Assembly (NCBI GenBank): GCA_965200525.1
Contig: OZ241368.1
Coordinates: 5,642,001 to 5,706,000, forward strand
Reading direction: 5' to 3'
Origin: JANNPJ01 sp965200525
GTDB lineage: Bacteria > Actinomycetota > Actinomycetes > Actinomycetales > Kineosporiaceae
DNA: 64,000 bases
Part shown: piece after piece, positions 1 to 6,214 of the stretch
How positions within the stretch are numbered: position 1 is the stretch's first letter
Layout of the letters: every line of letters starts with the position of its first letter
Notes under the pieces: generated by a model
Told to the model about the DNA's origin: nothing
Database searches by the model: none
What the model saw: the letters and a program-made list of their open reading frames with translations, nothing else
Made by a program: the position numbers and the translations under genes

Positions 1-1
1 C

Positions 2-67
2 GTCGTCCTCGGAATCCGGATCTTCTCCAACGCCGCGGCCATCCGCCGGCACATCTTCAAGGCCTGA
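2..67 (+). CDS. small basic family protein (DUF1290), C-terminal end only
   Basis: Only the last 21 codons and the stop are in the window. The frame reads a hydrophobic stretch followed by a basic tail with IRRHIFKA before TGA. This tail resembles what I recall of the C-terminus of the actinobacterial small basic membrane protein family (M. tuberculosis Rv1824). The position fits: this protein is normally encoded directly before a DUF881 protein, and the next start codon lies one base after this stop. Role is unknown in the family; it is a small multi-pass membrane protein. The identification rests mainly on context because so little sequence is visible. Confidence 0.6.
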   Translation, partial: VVLGIRIFSNAAAIRRHIFKA

Positions 68-68
68 G

Positions 69-1700
69 ATGAGCGACGACGCCGGCCGGCCCGACGATCC
101 GGACCGCACCCTGCCCATCGAGCCGCCCGTCGAGCCGCCCGTCGAGCCGCCCGTCGAGCCGCCCGTCGAGCCGCCCGTCGAGCCGCCCGTCGAGCCGCCC
201 GTCGAGCCGACGGTGGAGCCGCCCGCCGAGCCGCCCGCCGGACCTCCGGGGCCGGACCCGGACCCGCCGGCCGGTCTCGACACCCAGCCCCAGCCGGTGG
301 ATCCCCCCACTCCGGCGCGCCCGGCCCCCTTCGACGTCACCCGGCCGTTGCGGATCGAGCGGGTAGAGCCGGCTGAACAGCTCGAGCCCGTCGAGCCGCT
401 CCAGCCCGATGAGCCGCTCAAGGCGGTCCAGCCGGTCGAGTCGGCCCAGCCCGTCGAGTCGGCCCAGCCCGTCGAGCCGCTCCAGCCCGTCGATTCGATC
501 CAGCCCGTCGATTCGATCCAGCCGGTCGAGCCGGCCAGGCCCGATGAGCCGGCCGAGCCCGATGAGCGGGCCCGGCCGGTTGAGCCGACCAGGGCCGTGG
601 ACCGGGCTGAACCGGCCGGCCCGCCGGTGCGGCCGGAGGTTCCGCAGATGCTGCCGACCCGTCGGACGGTTCAGCCCCGGGTGCTCAAGACCATCCGGGC
701 CCGACCGGCCGAGCCGCCGCGGGAGGGCAACCGGACGACCTCCTCCGGCCCGTCGCGGAGCGACCCGGCCCCGACACCCACGCCGGCCCCGACAGCCACG
801 CCGGCCCCGACACCCATGCGGACGCCGACACCAGCCTCGACACCAGCACCGGCCCCGACACCGACATCAGCACCAGAGCCCGCACCCGCACCGGCATCAG
901 CACCGACGCCGGGGCCGACGCCGGCACCGGGCCCCGCCGCGCCGTCAGCACCCGAGGCCGACGCCCTGAGTCACCGGCCCCGCGGTGGCGCCGGCCTGCC
1001 GGCCGGGCGGTGGCGACCCACCCGGGCTCAGCTGCTGGCGGCGCTGCTGGTCGGCCTGCTCGGCTTCTCCCTGGTCGCGCAGGCCCGACAGACCCAGTCC
1101 GGCAACCTGTCCACGCTCAGCCAAAGCGATCTGGTCCGGCTGCTGGACGACGTCACCCGTCGGGCCGACCGGCTCGACGTCGAGGCCGGCGACCTGCAGA
1201 AGACCAGCGAGGAGCTGCGCACCGGCAGCGACAAGGCCTCGGCGGCCGAGAAGGCGGCCCGCAAGCGGCTGGACGCGCTCGGCATCTTGGCCGGCACCCT
1301 GCCGGCCGAGGGGCCCGGAATCACCCTGACCATCCAGGACCCGCGGGCCGGGGTGGACGCCGCGATGCTGCTCGACACCGTTCAGGAGCTGCGCGACGCC
1401 GGGGCCGAGGCGATCCAGCTGGGCAGCGTCCGGGTGGTCGCCAGCACGTCGTTCGTCGACGTCACCACCGGCGGCGACGGGATCACCGTGGACGGCGTGG
1501 TGCTGAGTGCGCCGTTCACCTTCACCGCGATCGGCGACTCGCAGACCCTGGAGTCGGCGCTCGACATTCCCGGCGGCATTCTGGAGACCCTGCATCAGCG
1601 GGAGGCGTCCGGTACGGTGCACGGCGGCGCCGACCTCAAGGTGTCGGCCGTCCGCTCGGTGGCCGCCCCGAAGTACGCCGTCCCGGTCGGCGGCAACTGA
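69..1700 (+). CDS. DUF881 membrane protein with very long Pro-rich N-terminus
   Basis: A 543-residue protein with one membrane segment at about residues 320-338 (LLAALLVGLLGFSLVAQ). A short Arg/Asp/Glu-rich coiled coil follows (about 350-390), then the DUF881 domain to the end with GPGITLTIQDPR and a C-terminal VDGVVLSAPFTFTAIG-type core. The roughly 315 residues before the membrane segment are cytoplasmic by the positive-outside logic and are almost entirely Pro, Glu, Val and Ala. They contain seven perfect EPPV repeats, then six copies of a six-residue QPVES-like repeat, then an Ala/Pro/Thr tract. Typical DUF881 proteins have only a short N-terminus before the membrane segment, so this extension is unusual. 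The family is linked by gene order to cell division and envelope genes in actinobacteria, but its biochemical role is not known. It lies between DUF1290 and gcvH, as in Rv1824-1826. Confidence 0.85.
   Translation: MSDDAGRPDDPDRTLPIEPPVEPPVEPPVEPPVEPPVEPPVEPPVEPTVEPPAEPPAGPPGPDPDPPAGLDTQPQPVDPPTPARPAPFDVTRPLRIERVEPAEQLEPVEPLQPDEPLKAVQPVESAQPVESAQPVEPLQPVDSIQPVDSIQPVEPARPDEPAEPDERARPVEPTRAVDRAEPAGPPVRPEVPQMLPTRRTVQPRVLKTIRARPAEPPREGNRTTSSGPSRSDPAPTPTPAPTATPAPTPMRTPTPASTPAPAPTPTSAPEPAPAPASAPTPGPTPAPGPAAPSAPEADALSHRPRGGAGLPAGRWRPTRAQLLAALLVGLLGFSLVAQARQTQSGNLSTLSQSDLVRLLDDVTRRADRLDVEAGDLQKTSEELRTGSDKASAAEKAARKRLDALGILAGTLPAEGPGITLTIQDPRAGVDAAMLLDTVQELRDAGAEAIQLGSVRVVASTSFVDVTTGGDGITVDGVVLSAPFTFTAIGDSQTLESALDIPGGILETLHQREASGTVHGGADLKVSAVRSVAAPKYAVPVGGN
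120..203 (+). repeat. seven perfect tandem copies of a 12-nt unit
   Basis: The unit GAGCCGCCCGTC occurs seven times without mismatch, encoding EPPV each time. Degenerate copies (EPTV, EPPA, EPPA) follow to about base 239. The perfect identity at nucleotide level suggests recent slippage expansion, so copy number could vary between strains. Confidence 0.95.
429..536 (+). repeat. six tandem copies of an 18-nt unit
   Basis: Units start CAGCC(G/C)GTCGA and encode the six-residue pattern QPV(E/D)SX. The first and last copies share the GGT variant and the fourth and fifth are identical. It lies inside the Pro-rich cytoplasmic arm of the DUF881 protein. Confidence 0.9.
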
Positions 1701-1746
1701 ACCGGCCCGCTCGTCCGCAGCCCGGACCACCGTTGAGAGGACCATC

Positions 1747-2133
1747 GTGAGCGACTTCGAGTACCCCGACGATCTGCAGTACACCGCGGAGCACGAGTGG
1801 GTGCGGATCGACGGCGACGTCGTCCGGATCGGCATCACCGCGTTCGCCCAGGACGCGCTCGGCGACATCGTGTACGTCACGTTGCCGGACGACGGCACCG
1901 AGGTCGAGGCCCGGGCGGTCTGCGGCGAGGTCGAGTCGACCAAGAGCGTCAGCGACGTCTACGCGCCGGTCAGCGGAACGGTCACGGCTCGCAACACCGC
2001 TCTGGACAGCACGCCTGAGCTGGTCAACTCCGACCCGTACGGCGAGGGCTGGATGTTCGAGGTCCGGATCGGCGGTCCGGACGCGGTCGACGGCTTGCTG
2101 TCGGCGGCCGACTACCGGGCCCAGTTGGCCTGA
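1747..2133 (+). CDS. gcvH: glycine cleavage system H protein
   Basis: A 128-residue H protein, the lipoylated shuttle that carries the aminomethyl group from glycine decarboxylase (P protein) to the T protein. The lipoyl attachment lysine is K66 in the motif GEVESTKSVSDVYAPVSG. The family hallmarks EHEWVRIDG near the N-terminus and NSDPYGEGWM near the C-terminus are present, and length is normal. The frame is open upstream, but GTG at 1747 is chosen because GAGAGG lies at 1734-1739 and the family aligns from there. It is 46 bases after the DUF881 gene, probably in the same transcript. Its P-protein partner is encoded about 4 kb downstream; no T protein gene is in this window. Confidence 0.97.
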   Translation: MSDFEYPDDLQYTAEHEWVRIDGDVVRIGITAFAQDALGDIVYVTLPDDGTEVEARAVCGEVESTKSVSDVYAPVSGTVTARNTALDSTPELVNSDPYGEGWMFEVRIGGPDAVDGLLSAADYRAQLA

Positions 2134-2254
2134 CCGCAACGTTGATTTAATCCTGGCCGGGTAGCAATCACGCGGACCGCGGTGACTGCGAGGATGCCTT
2201 CGAGCACTGCTGGAGGGTTAGGCTGGTGGTTCGCCATGAGACAAGGAGAACGAG

Positions 2255-2728
2255 ATGCCGGAACCGAGATTCCTGAGTGGTCAGGGGCCGGAGGGTGCCG
2301 GGCGCGGGGCTGACGCCCCCCTGGTCGAAACGACGATCTCGCTCGGCGCCCTGAACTCGCCGGAGGCCGAGGCCGAGGCTGGCCTGTCCGGTCCCGACCA
2401 GGCCGCGGTCGACGCGCTGCCCGAGGCCTCCGCGTTGCTGGTCGTGCAGCGGGGCCCCAACGCCGGGGCCCGGTTCCTGCTCGACGCCGAACGGACCACG
2501 GCCGGCCGGCGGCCGGAGAGCGACATCTTCCTCGACGACGTGACCGTCTCGCGCAAGCACGCGGAGTTCATCCGGCGCGACGGCCAGTTCCTGGTCCGCG
2601 ACGTCGGCAGCCTGAACGGCACCTACGTCGACCGGGACCGGATCGACGAGGTCGTGCTGCGCGATGGTGACGAGGTGCAGATCGGTAAGTACCGCCTCGT
2701 CTTCCATCCGAGCCGTCGCCCGACCTGA
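2255..2728 (+). CDS. garA: FHA-domain regulator GarA-like
   Basis: A 157-residue protein ending in a forkhead-associated domain (about residues 60-150). The phosphothreonine-binding elements are visible: GRRPESDI, SRKHAEF and LNGTYVDRD. The N-terminal ETTIS segment carries T26 and T27, matching the adjacent threonines of M. tuberculosis GarA. Those are phosphorylated by PknB or PknG and switch GarA off by intramolecular FHA binding. Known GarA inhibits 2-oxoglutarate decarboxylase and glutamate dehydrogenase and activates glutamate synthase. The position after gcvH matches Rv1827. AAGGAG at 2243-2248 sits six bases before ATG. A 121-bp gap after gcvH suggests its own promoter; TAGGCT at 2219-2224 is a weak -10 candidate. 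Confidence 0.93.
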   Translation: MPEPRFLSGQGPEGAGRGADAPLVETTISLGALNSPEAEAEAGLSGPDQAAVDALPEASALLVVQRGPNAGARFLLDAERTTAGRRPESDIFLDDVTVSRKHAEFIRRDGQFLVRDVGSLNGTYVDRDRIDEVVLRDGDEVQIGKYRLVFHPSRRPT

Positions 2729-2770
2729 CCGGGGTGGTCCGGTGAACCATCCGGTGCGCAGACCGGCGGG

Positions 2771-2794
2771 CCGATCGATGAGCCGATCGATGAG
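2771..2794 (+). repeat. two tandem 12-nt repeats before ftsR
   Basis: Two perfect copies of CCGATCGATGAG lie side by side, ending six bases before the ftsR start. They contain extra ATG and TGA triplets out of frame with ftsR. No Shine-Dalgarno is visible here. Confidence 0.85.
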
Positions 2795-2800
2795 CACTCC

Positions 2801-3547
2801 ATGGTGAGTGCGGCGGCCGGGCGCGGTCAGTCGCGCTCGGCGAGCATGAGTATCGGCGCGGTGCTGGCTCTGCTGCGCCCGGAATTTCCCGATGTCTCGA
2901 TCTCGAAGATCCGCTTTCTGGAGGACCAGGGGCTGGTCGAGCCCGAGCGCACGGCGGCGGGCTACCGCAAGTTCCGCCCCGAGGACGTCGAGCGGCTGCG
3001 GTACGTGCTCGGCGTCCAGCGCGACCACTACCTGCCCCTGCGGGTGATCCGGGACCATCTGGACGCCCTCGACCGTGGTCTCGAGCCGCCGGTCGGCCGA
3101 GCCGGCCCGGGCAGCCCCCGGCTGGTGCATCCCGCCGCCGATCCGCAGCCTCACCCGCGGGGCCGGGGCGCCGGCTCGGCCCGCCGGCTCAGCCGGGCCG
3201 AGCTGCTGGCCGCCGTCGGGATCGAGGACGCCGTGCTGAGCGACCTGGAGTCGCACGGCCTGGTCACCGCCCGGCCGGGCGGCTTCTACGACAGCGACGC
3301 CGTCCTGGTCACCCGGACGGCGGCCGAGCTCGGCAGTTTCGGCATCGAGCCCCGGCACCTGCGGGCCTTCCGCTCCGCCGCCGATCGCGAGGCCGGCCTG
3401 GTCGAGCAGATCGTCAGCCCGCTGCGCCGGCAACGCGGGCCCGAGGCCTCGGCCCGGGCCGAGGAGGCCACCCGGGAGCTGTCCGCCCTCTGCGTTCAGC
3501 TGCACTCGGCCCTGGTCAAGGCCGCCCTGGAGCGCGGCGCCGGCTGA
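2801..3547 (+). CDS. ftsR: MerR-family regulator FtsR-like
   Basis: A 248-residue regulator with an N-terminal MerR winged helix (MSIGAVLALLRPEFPDVSISKIRFLEDQGL, then YRKF and QRDHYLPLRVIR). A second winged-helix-like segment follows (about 125-190), in the manner of M. tuberculosis Rv1828 and Corynebacterium FtsR. FtsR activates ftsZ in Corynebacterium. Neighbours garA before and the bifunctional nuclease after agree with Rv1827-1829. The start is uncertain: ATG 2801 and GTG 2804 both lack a clear ribosome site, and ATG 2846 (MSIGAV) would begin right at the DNA-binding domain. I kept ATG 2801 because Rv1828 also has residues before MSIG. Confidence 0.9.
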   Translation: MVSAAAGRGQSRSASMSIGAVLALLRPEFPDVSISKIRFLEDQGLVEPERTAAGYRKFRPEDVERLRYVLGVQRDHYLPLRVIRDHLDALDRGLEPPVGRAGPGSPRLVHPAADPQPHPRGRGAGSARRLSRAELLAAVGIEDAVLSDLESHGLVTARPGGFYDSDAVLVTRTAAELGSFGIEPRHLRAFRSAADREAGLVEQIVSPLRRQRGPEASARAEEATRELSALCVQLHSALVKAALERGAG

Positions 3548-3609
3548 GATCCCGCTCAGATCACAGAACCGAGACCGGGCCGCGGTCGCCGAGGTCCGAA
3601 ACACCGGGG

Positions 3610-3615
3610 TACGGT
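3610..3615 (+). promoter_or_regulatory. -10 hexamer TACGGT of a leaderless gene
   Basis: TACGGT is followed by six bases and then the GTG start of the bifunctional nuclease, so transcription would begin at or next to the start codon. No Shine-Dalgarno is present. This fits the leaderless pattern seen before many genes in the window. Confidence 0.6.
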
Positions 3616-3621
3616 GACGGG

Positions 3622-4107
3622 GTGCGGGAGCTTGATGTGGTCGGGGTCAGGGTCGAGATGCCGTCGAACCATCCCATCGTGCTGCTCAGGGAGCGCGGTG
3701 GAGATCGTTATCTGCCGATCTGGGTGGGCAGTCCGGAGGCGAGCGCGATCGCCTTCGCTCAGCAGGGCGTCGTTCCTCCGCGCCCGCTGACCCACGACCT
3801 GATGAAGGACGTGATCGAGGCGCTCGGCCGCCGGCTCGAGGAGGTCCGGATCGTCGCGATCCGCGAGGACATCTTCCACGCCGAACTGGTCTTCGACGGC
3901 GGCCTGGTGGTCGCCTCCCGCTCGTCCGACGCGATCGCCCTGGCCCTGCGGGTCGGCTGCCGGATCGTCGGCGCCGAAGAGGTGCTGGAGGCCGGCGGCG
4001 TGTCCGTCCCGGACGAGGACGAGGACGAGGTGGAGAAGTTCCGCGAGTTCCTCGACCAGATCTCGCCGGAGGACTTCGAGCGCGGCCCGAGCCCGGAAAC
4101 CTCCTGA
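3622..4107 (+). CDS. bifunctional nuclease domain protein (DUF151)
   Basis: A 161-residue protein of the bifunctional nuclease (BFN, DUF151) family. Visible family landmarks are LRERGGDRYLPIWVG, the segment RPLTHDLMKDVIEALG, and FDGGLVVASRSSDAIALALR in the second half. The C-terminal tail is acidic (DEDEDEVEKFREFL). Members have weak nuclease activity in plants and an unclear role in bacteria. It lies between the two MerR genes exactly as Rv1829 does. GTG 3622 is chosen because the frame has no earlier start and a -10 hexamer sits six bases before it. Function in this organism is inferred only from family and synteny. Confidence 0.9.
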   Translation: MRELDVVGVRVEMPSNHPIVLLRERGGDRYLPIWVGSPEASAIAFAQQGVVPPRPLTHDLMKDVIEALGRRLEEVRIVAIREDIFHAELVFDGGLVVASRSSDAIALALRVGCRIVGAEEVLEAGGVSVPDEDEDEVEKFREFLDQISPEDFERGPSPETS

Positions 4108-4159
4108 TCGGGTCGGCCGGTGCTCTTTGCCCCTGATTGGCCGACACGCCGGTGACCGT

Positions 4160-4202
4160 CGGTAGGCACGTCGTTGACGGGGGACGGCGTGCCGCCTACC
4201 GT
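4160..4202 (+). promoter_or_regulatory. sigma-A promoter overlapped by inverted repeat, upstream of MerR gene
   Basis: A near-consensus promoter is present: TTGACG at 4174-4179, a 17-base spacer, and TACCGT at 4197-4202. An inverted repeat surrounds it: CGGTAGGC at 4160-4167 and GCCTACCG at 4194-4201, with an inner pair CACGTCGT / ACGGCGTG. The 3' arm coincides with the -10 element. A regulator bound to the repeat would block polymerase, so autoregulation by the MerR protein is the simple guess. The 5' leader would be about 80 bases. The same sequence could also fold as an RNA hairpin after the nuclease gene. Confidence 0.6.
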
Positions 4203-4291
4203 TCGAAGTGAAACGCCCTCGGTGTAGTTTCCGCGCTGCCGTCCTGTCCGGCTTGCAGTGTCATCGAGGCAATCTTCGATGAGGAGCCGCC

Positions 4292-4879
4292 GTGAACGAG
4301 CGTAGCGAGCGTGATGCTGTGCCCGGTCACGTCGCGGCCCAGGCCCAGGGAATGCTCTTCACCGACGATCTGCCGGAGCTCGACGAGGAAGCCGGCTACC
4401 GCGGCCCGATCGCCTGCCGGGCCGCCGGCATCACCTATCGCCAGCTGGACTACTGGGCCCGCACCGGGCTCGTCCAGCCGACGGTGCGCCCGGCCGGCGG
4501 ATCCGGTACCCAGCGGCTGTACAGCTTTCGCGACGTCCTCGTGCTCAAGGTGGTCAAGCGCCTGCTCGACACCGGCGTATCGCTCCAGCAGATCCGGATC
4601 GCCGTCACCCACCTGCGCGACCGAGGCGTCGAGGATCTGGCCCAGATCACCCTGATGAGCGACGGCGCCAGCGTGTACGAGTGCACGTCCGCCGACGAGG
4701 TGATCGACCTGGTCCAGGGGGGTCAGGGCGTGTTCGGCATCGCCGTCGGCCGGGTCTGGCGTGAGGTTGAGGGCACCCTGGCCCAGCTGCCGGCCGAGCG
4801 CGCCGGCGAGCCCCTGCCCGAGACCGACCCGACCAGCGACGAGCTCGCCGGCCGCCGCCGGGCCCGTGCCACCGGCTGA
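4292..4879 (+). CDS. MerR-family regulator (Rv1830-like)
   Basis: A 195-residue MerR-type regulator. The DNA-binding domain covers about residues 35-105 (AAGITYRQLDYWARTGLVQPTVR, then QRLYSFRDVLVLKVVKRLLDTGVSLQQI). A C-terminal part follows with MSDGASVYECTSADEVIDLVQGGQGVF, which is characteristic of the M. tuberculosis Rv1830 group (ResR/McdR), reported to affect growth and division timing. GTG 4292 has GAGGAG at 4281-4286. It is preceded by a strong promoter embedded in an inverted repeat and followed by a possible terminator. It probably forms its own transcript. Confidence 0.92.
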   Translation: MNERSERDAVPGHVAAQAQGMLFTDDLPELDEEAGYRGPIACRAAGITYRQLDYWARTGLVQPTVRPAGGSGTQRLYSFRDVLVLKVVKRLLDTGVSLQQIRIAVTHLRDRGVEDLAQITLMSDGASVYECTSADEVIDLVQGGQGVFGIAVGRVWREVEGTLAQLPAERAGEPLPETDPTSDELAGRRRARATG

Positions 4880-4900
4880 CCCCTTCGCACTCCCGGACCG

Positions 4901-4926
4901 CCCCCGTGCCCTCACCGGCCCGGGGG
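4901..4926 (+). terminator. possible hairpin terminator after MerR gene
   Basis: CCCCCG at 4901-4906 pairs with CGGGGG at 4921-4926 around a 14-base loop. It is 22 bases after the MerR stop codon and is followed by a weakly T-rich TGTTCCTTT. It also lies between converging genes (the ParA-like gene ends at 5036). Confidence 0.35.
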
Positions 4927-5035
4927 TGTTCCTTTGCCCCGCCTCGGCCGGTCAGCCCCGGTCGAGCCGGTGATTTAGCCTTTCCGGTCTCCCGATCACC
5001 GGCTCAACCGGGGCTGGCCAGAGCTGTGGATCGGG

Positions 5036-5854
5036 TCAGGTGGTGGTGGTGGTGGCCGGGGCTCGGCCGCGGCTGCCGCGCTGGTTGGCCCGCAGGATCC
5101 GGGCCAGGTGGGCGTCGAACGCCTCGGCCAGCTCCTGGGCCGGCGCCCCGGGCCAGCGGTGGATCGGCTGGCTGGCCCCCTGGGCCTGCTGCAGCGCGCT
5201 GCGCTCGCGAACGGTCGGGCCGAGCACCAGCGGGCCGAACATGTCGCTGAGTTCCTGCAGGCGGTACCGGTGTTCCGGGGAGCGCTCGCGGTACCGGTTC
5301 ACCATCACGCCGAGCGGCTGCAGGCTGGGCGCGCTGGTCCGGCGCACGTCCTCGATGGCGTGCAGGGCCCGGTCGGCGGCGGTCACCGAGAACAGGGCCG
5401 GCTCGGTGACGACGATCGCGCGATGGCTGGCCCCGAGCCCAGAACGGGTGATCGTGCCCAGGGACGGCGGGCAGTCGATCAGCACCAGCCGGTACCCCTC
5501 GAGCGAGCCGATCGCGGTGGACAGCCGGGCCAGGGTTCGCTCGCCGCCGCTGGGCCGGTCCAGGGCCGCGATGTCGTTCGACCCGGGCAGGACGTCGACC
5601 GAGCCGCCGTCCGGGGCCCAGCCGCTGGGGACCACCGTCGTCTTCACGATGTTCCGGCGGGAGGCGCTCAGCACGGTGGCGACATTGGCCACGTAGGGCT
5701 CGGTCACGTCCAGCCCGAGCGTGGCATCGGCCTGTGGATCGAGGTCGACGACGAGGGTCGAGACCCCCTTGGCCAGAGCGGCCGAGGCCAGACCGAGCAC
5801 CATGGACGTCTTTCCGACGCCACCCTTCAAGCTGCACACGCTCACCACGATCAC
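5036..5854 (-). CDS. orphan ParA/Soj-like ATPase
   Basis: A 272-residue P-loop ATPase of the ParA/MinD superfamily. The deviant Walker A motif is K10-GGVGKTS-17, followed by VVDLDPQADATLGLD (Walker A' region) and VLIDCPPSLG. The C-terminal tail is Gln/Arg/Thr-rich. The frame extends 142 codons upstream, but GTG 5854 gives the normal family start and has TAGCGT eight bases before it, which suits a leaderless start. No ParB, scpA or other partition gene is adjacent, and it faces the opposite way to its neighbours. It may position a cellular cargo rather than chromosomes; that is inference. Confidence 0.88.
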   Translation of the reverse strand: MIVVSVCSLKGGVGKTSMVLGLASAALAKGVSTLVVDLDPQADATLGLDVTEPYVANVATVLSASRRNIVKTTVVPSGWAPDGGSVDVLPGSNDIAALDRPSGGERTLARLSTAIGSLEGYRLVLIDCPPSLGTITRSGLGASHRAIVVTEPALFSVTAADRALHAIEDVRRTSAPSLQPLGVMVNRYRERSPEHRYRLQELSDMFGPLVLGPTVRERSALQQAQGASQPIHRWPGAPAQELAEAFDAHLARILRANQRGSRGRAPATTTTT

Positions 5855-6082
5855 GGGGACCGACGCTACCTCGTCGCGGCCGGATTTTGACCAGCGGACC
5901 GTGCTCGTCTCATCACACGATCCGCAAAACCTTGCCCGTCGTGCGGTTTGCGCGCTCCGGCACGCCACCGGGCGAGCCGCGCCGCGGCCCGGGCCGGCCG
6001 TGCTCAGGATGAGCGGGCGACCCCCGGCTGGTAACCTCGGGTTCGTCACCGGTCCATCGCGGGCCGCGACAGCTGAAGACCC
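5855..6082 (+). promoter_or_regulatory. divergent intergenic region; gcvP promoter candidate
   Basis: This stretch separates the ParA-like gene from the glycine riboswitch and holds no convincing gene. TAACCT at 6032-6037 is a plausible -10 for the gcvP leader, placing the transcript start near 6044, about 40 bases before the aptamer. An imperfect inverted repeat (GCAAAACC ... GGTTTGC, around 5930-5953) has no assigned function. Confidence 0.35.
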
Positions 6083-6168
6083 CACGCGGGAGAGACCCCG
6101 TGTCCACGGGGCGCCGAAGGGGCAACTCTCCCCGGAACCTCTCAGGCGCCAGGGACCGCGAGGGCGAG
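6083..6168 (+). promoter_or_regulatory. glycine riboswitch aptamer (single)
   Basis: The conserved aptamer core is readable by eye: GCGGGAGAGACC near 6087-6098, GGCGCCGAAGGGGCAA near 6110-6125, and CCGGAACCTCTCAGGC followed by a purine-rich AGGGACCG. These match the glycine-binding gcvT-type RNA. Only one complete aptamer is visible; the following 30 bases show no second GGAGAGA core, though a partial ghost element cannot be excluded. It lies directly before gcvP, as expected for an RNA that turns on glycine breakdown when glycine is abundant. Confidence 0.9.
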
Positions 6169-6194
6169 GCACCTCCGAAGGGCGACGGCGCCTG

Positions 6195-6214
6195 ACGGAT
6201 GGGGAGGCATCCGT
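6195..6214 (+). promoter_or_regulatory. hairpin holding the gcvP ribosome binding site
   Basis: ACGGATG (6195-6201) and CATCCGT (6208-6214) form a perfect 7-bp stem around GGGAGG. The loop carries the Shine-Dalgarno GGGGAGG (6201-6207), and the first two bases of the GTG start at 6213 pair in the stem. Such a structure would limit ribosome access and is a candidate translational expression platform for the riboswitch just upstream. Confidence 0.55.

Noticed and set aside
120..536. Regular repeats that might be a CRISPR array
   Set aside because: The units are contiguous without spacers and encode in-frame EPPV and QPVES repeats of the DUF881 protein.
2168..3604. A 478-codon minus-strand frame opposite garA and ftsR
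   Set aside because: No motif, and both opposite genes have strong FHA and MerR evidence.
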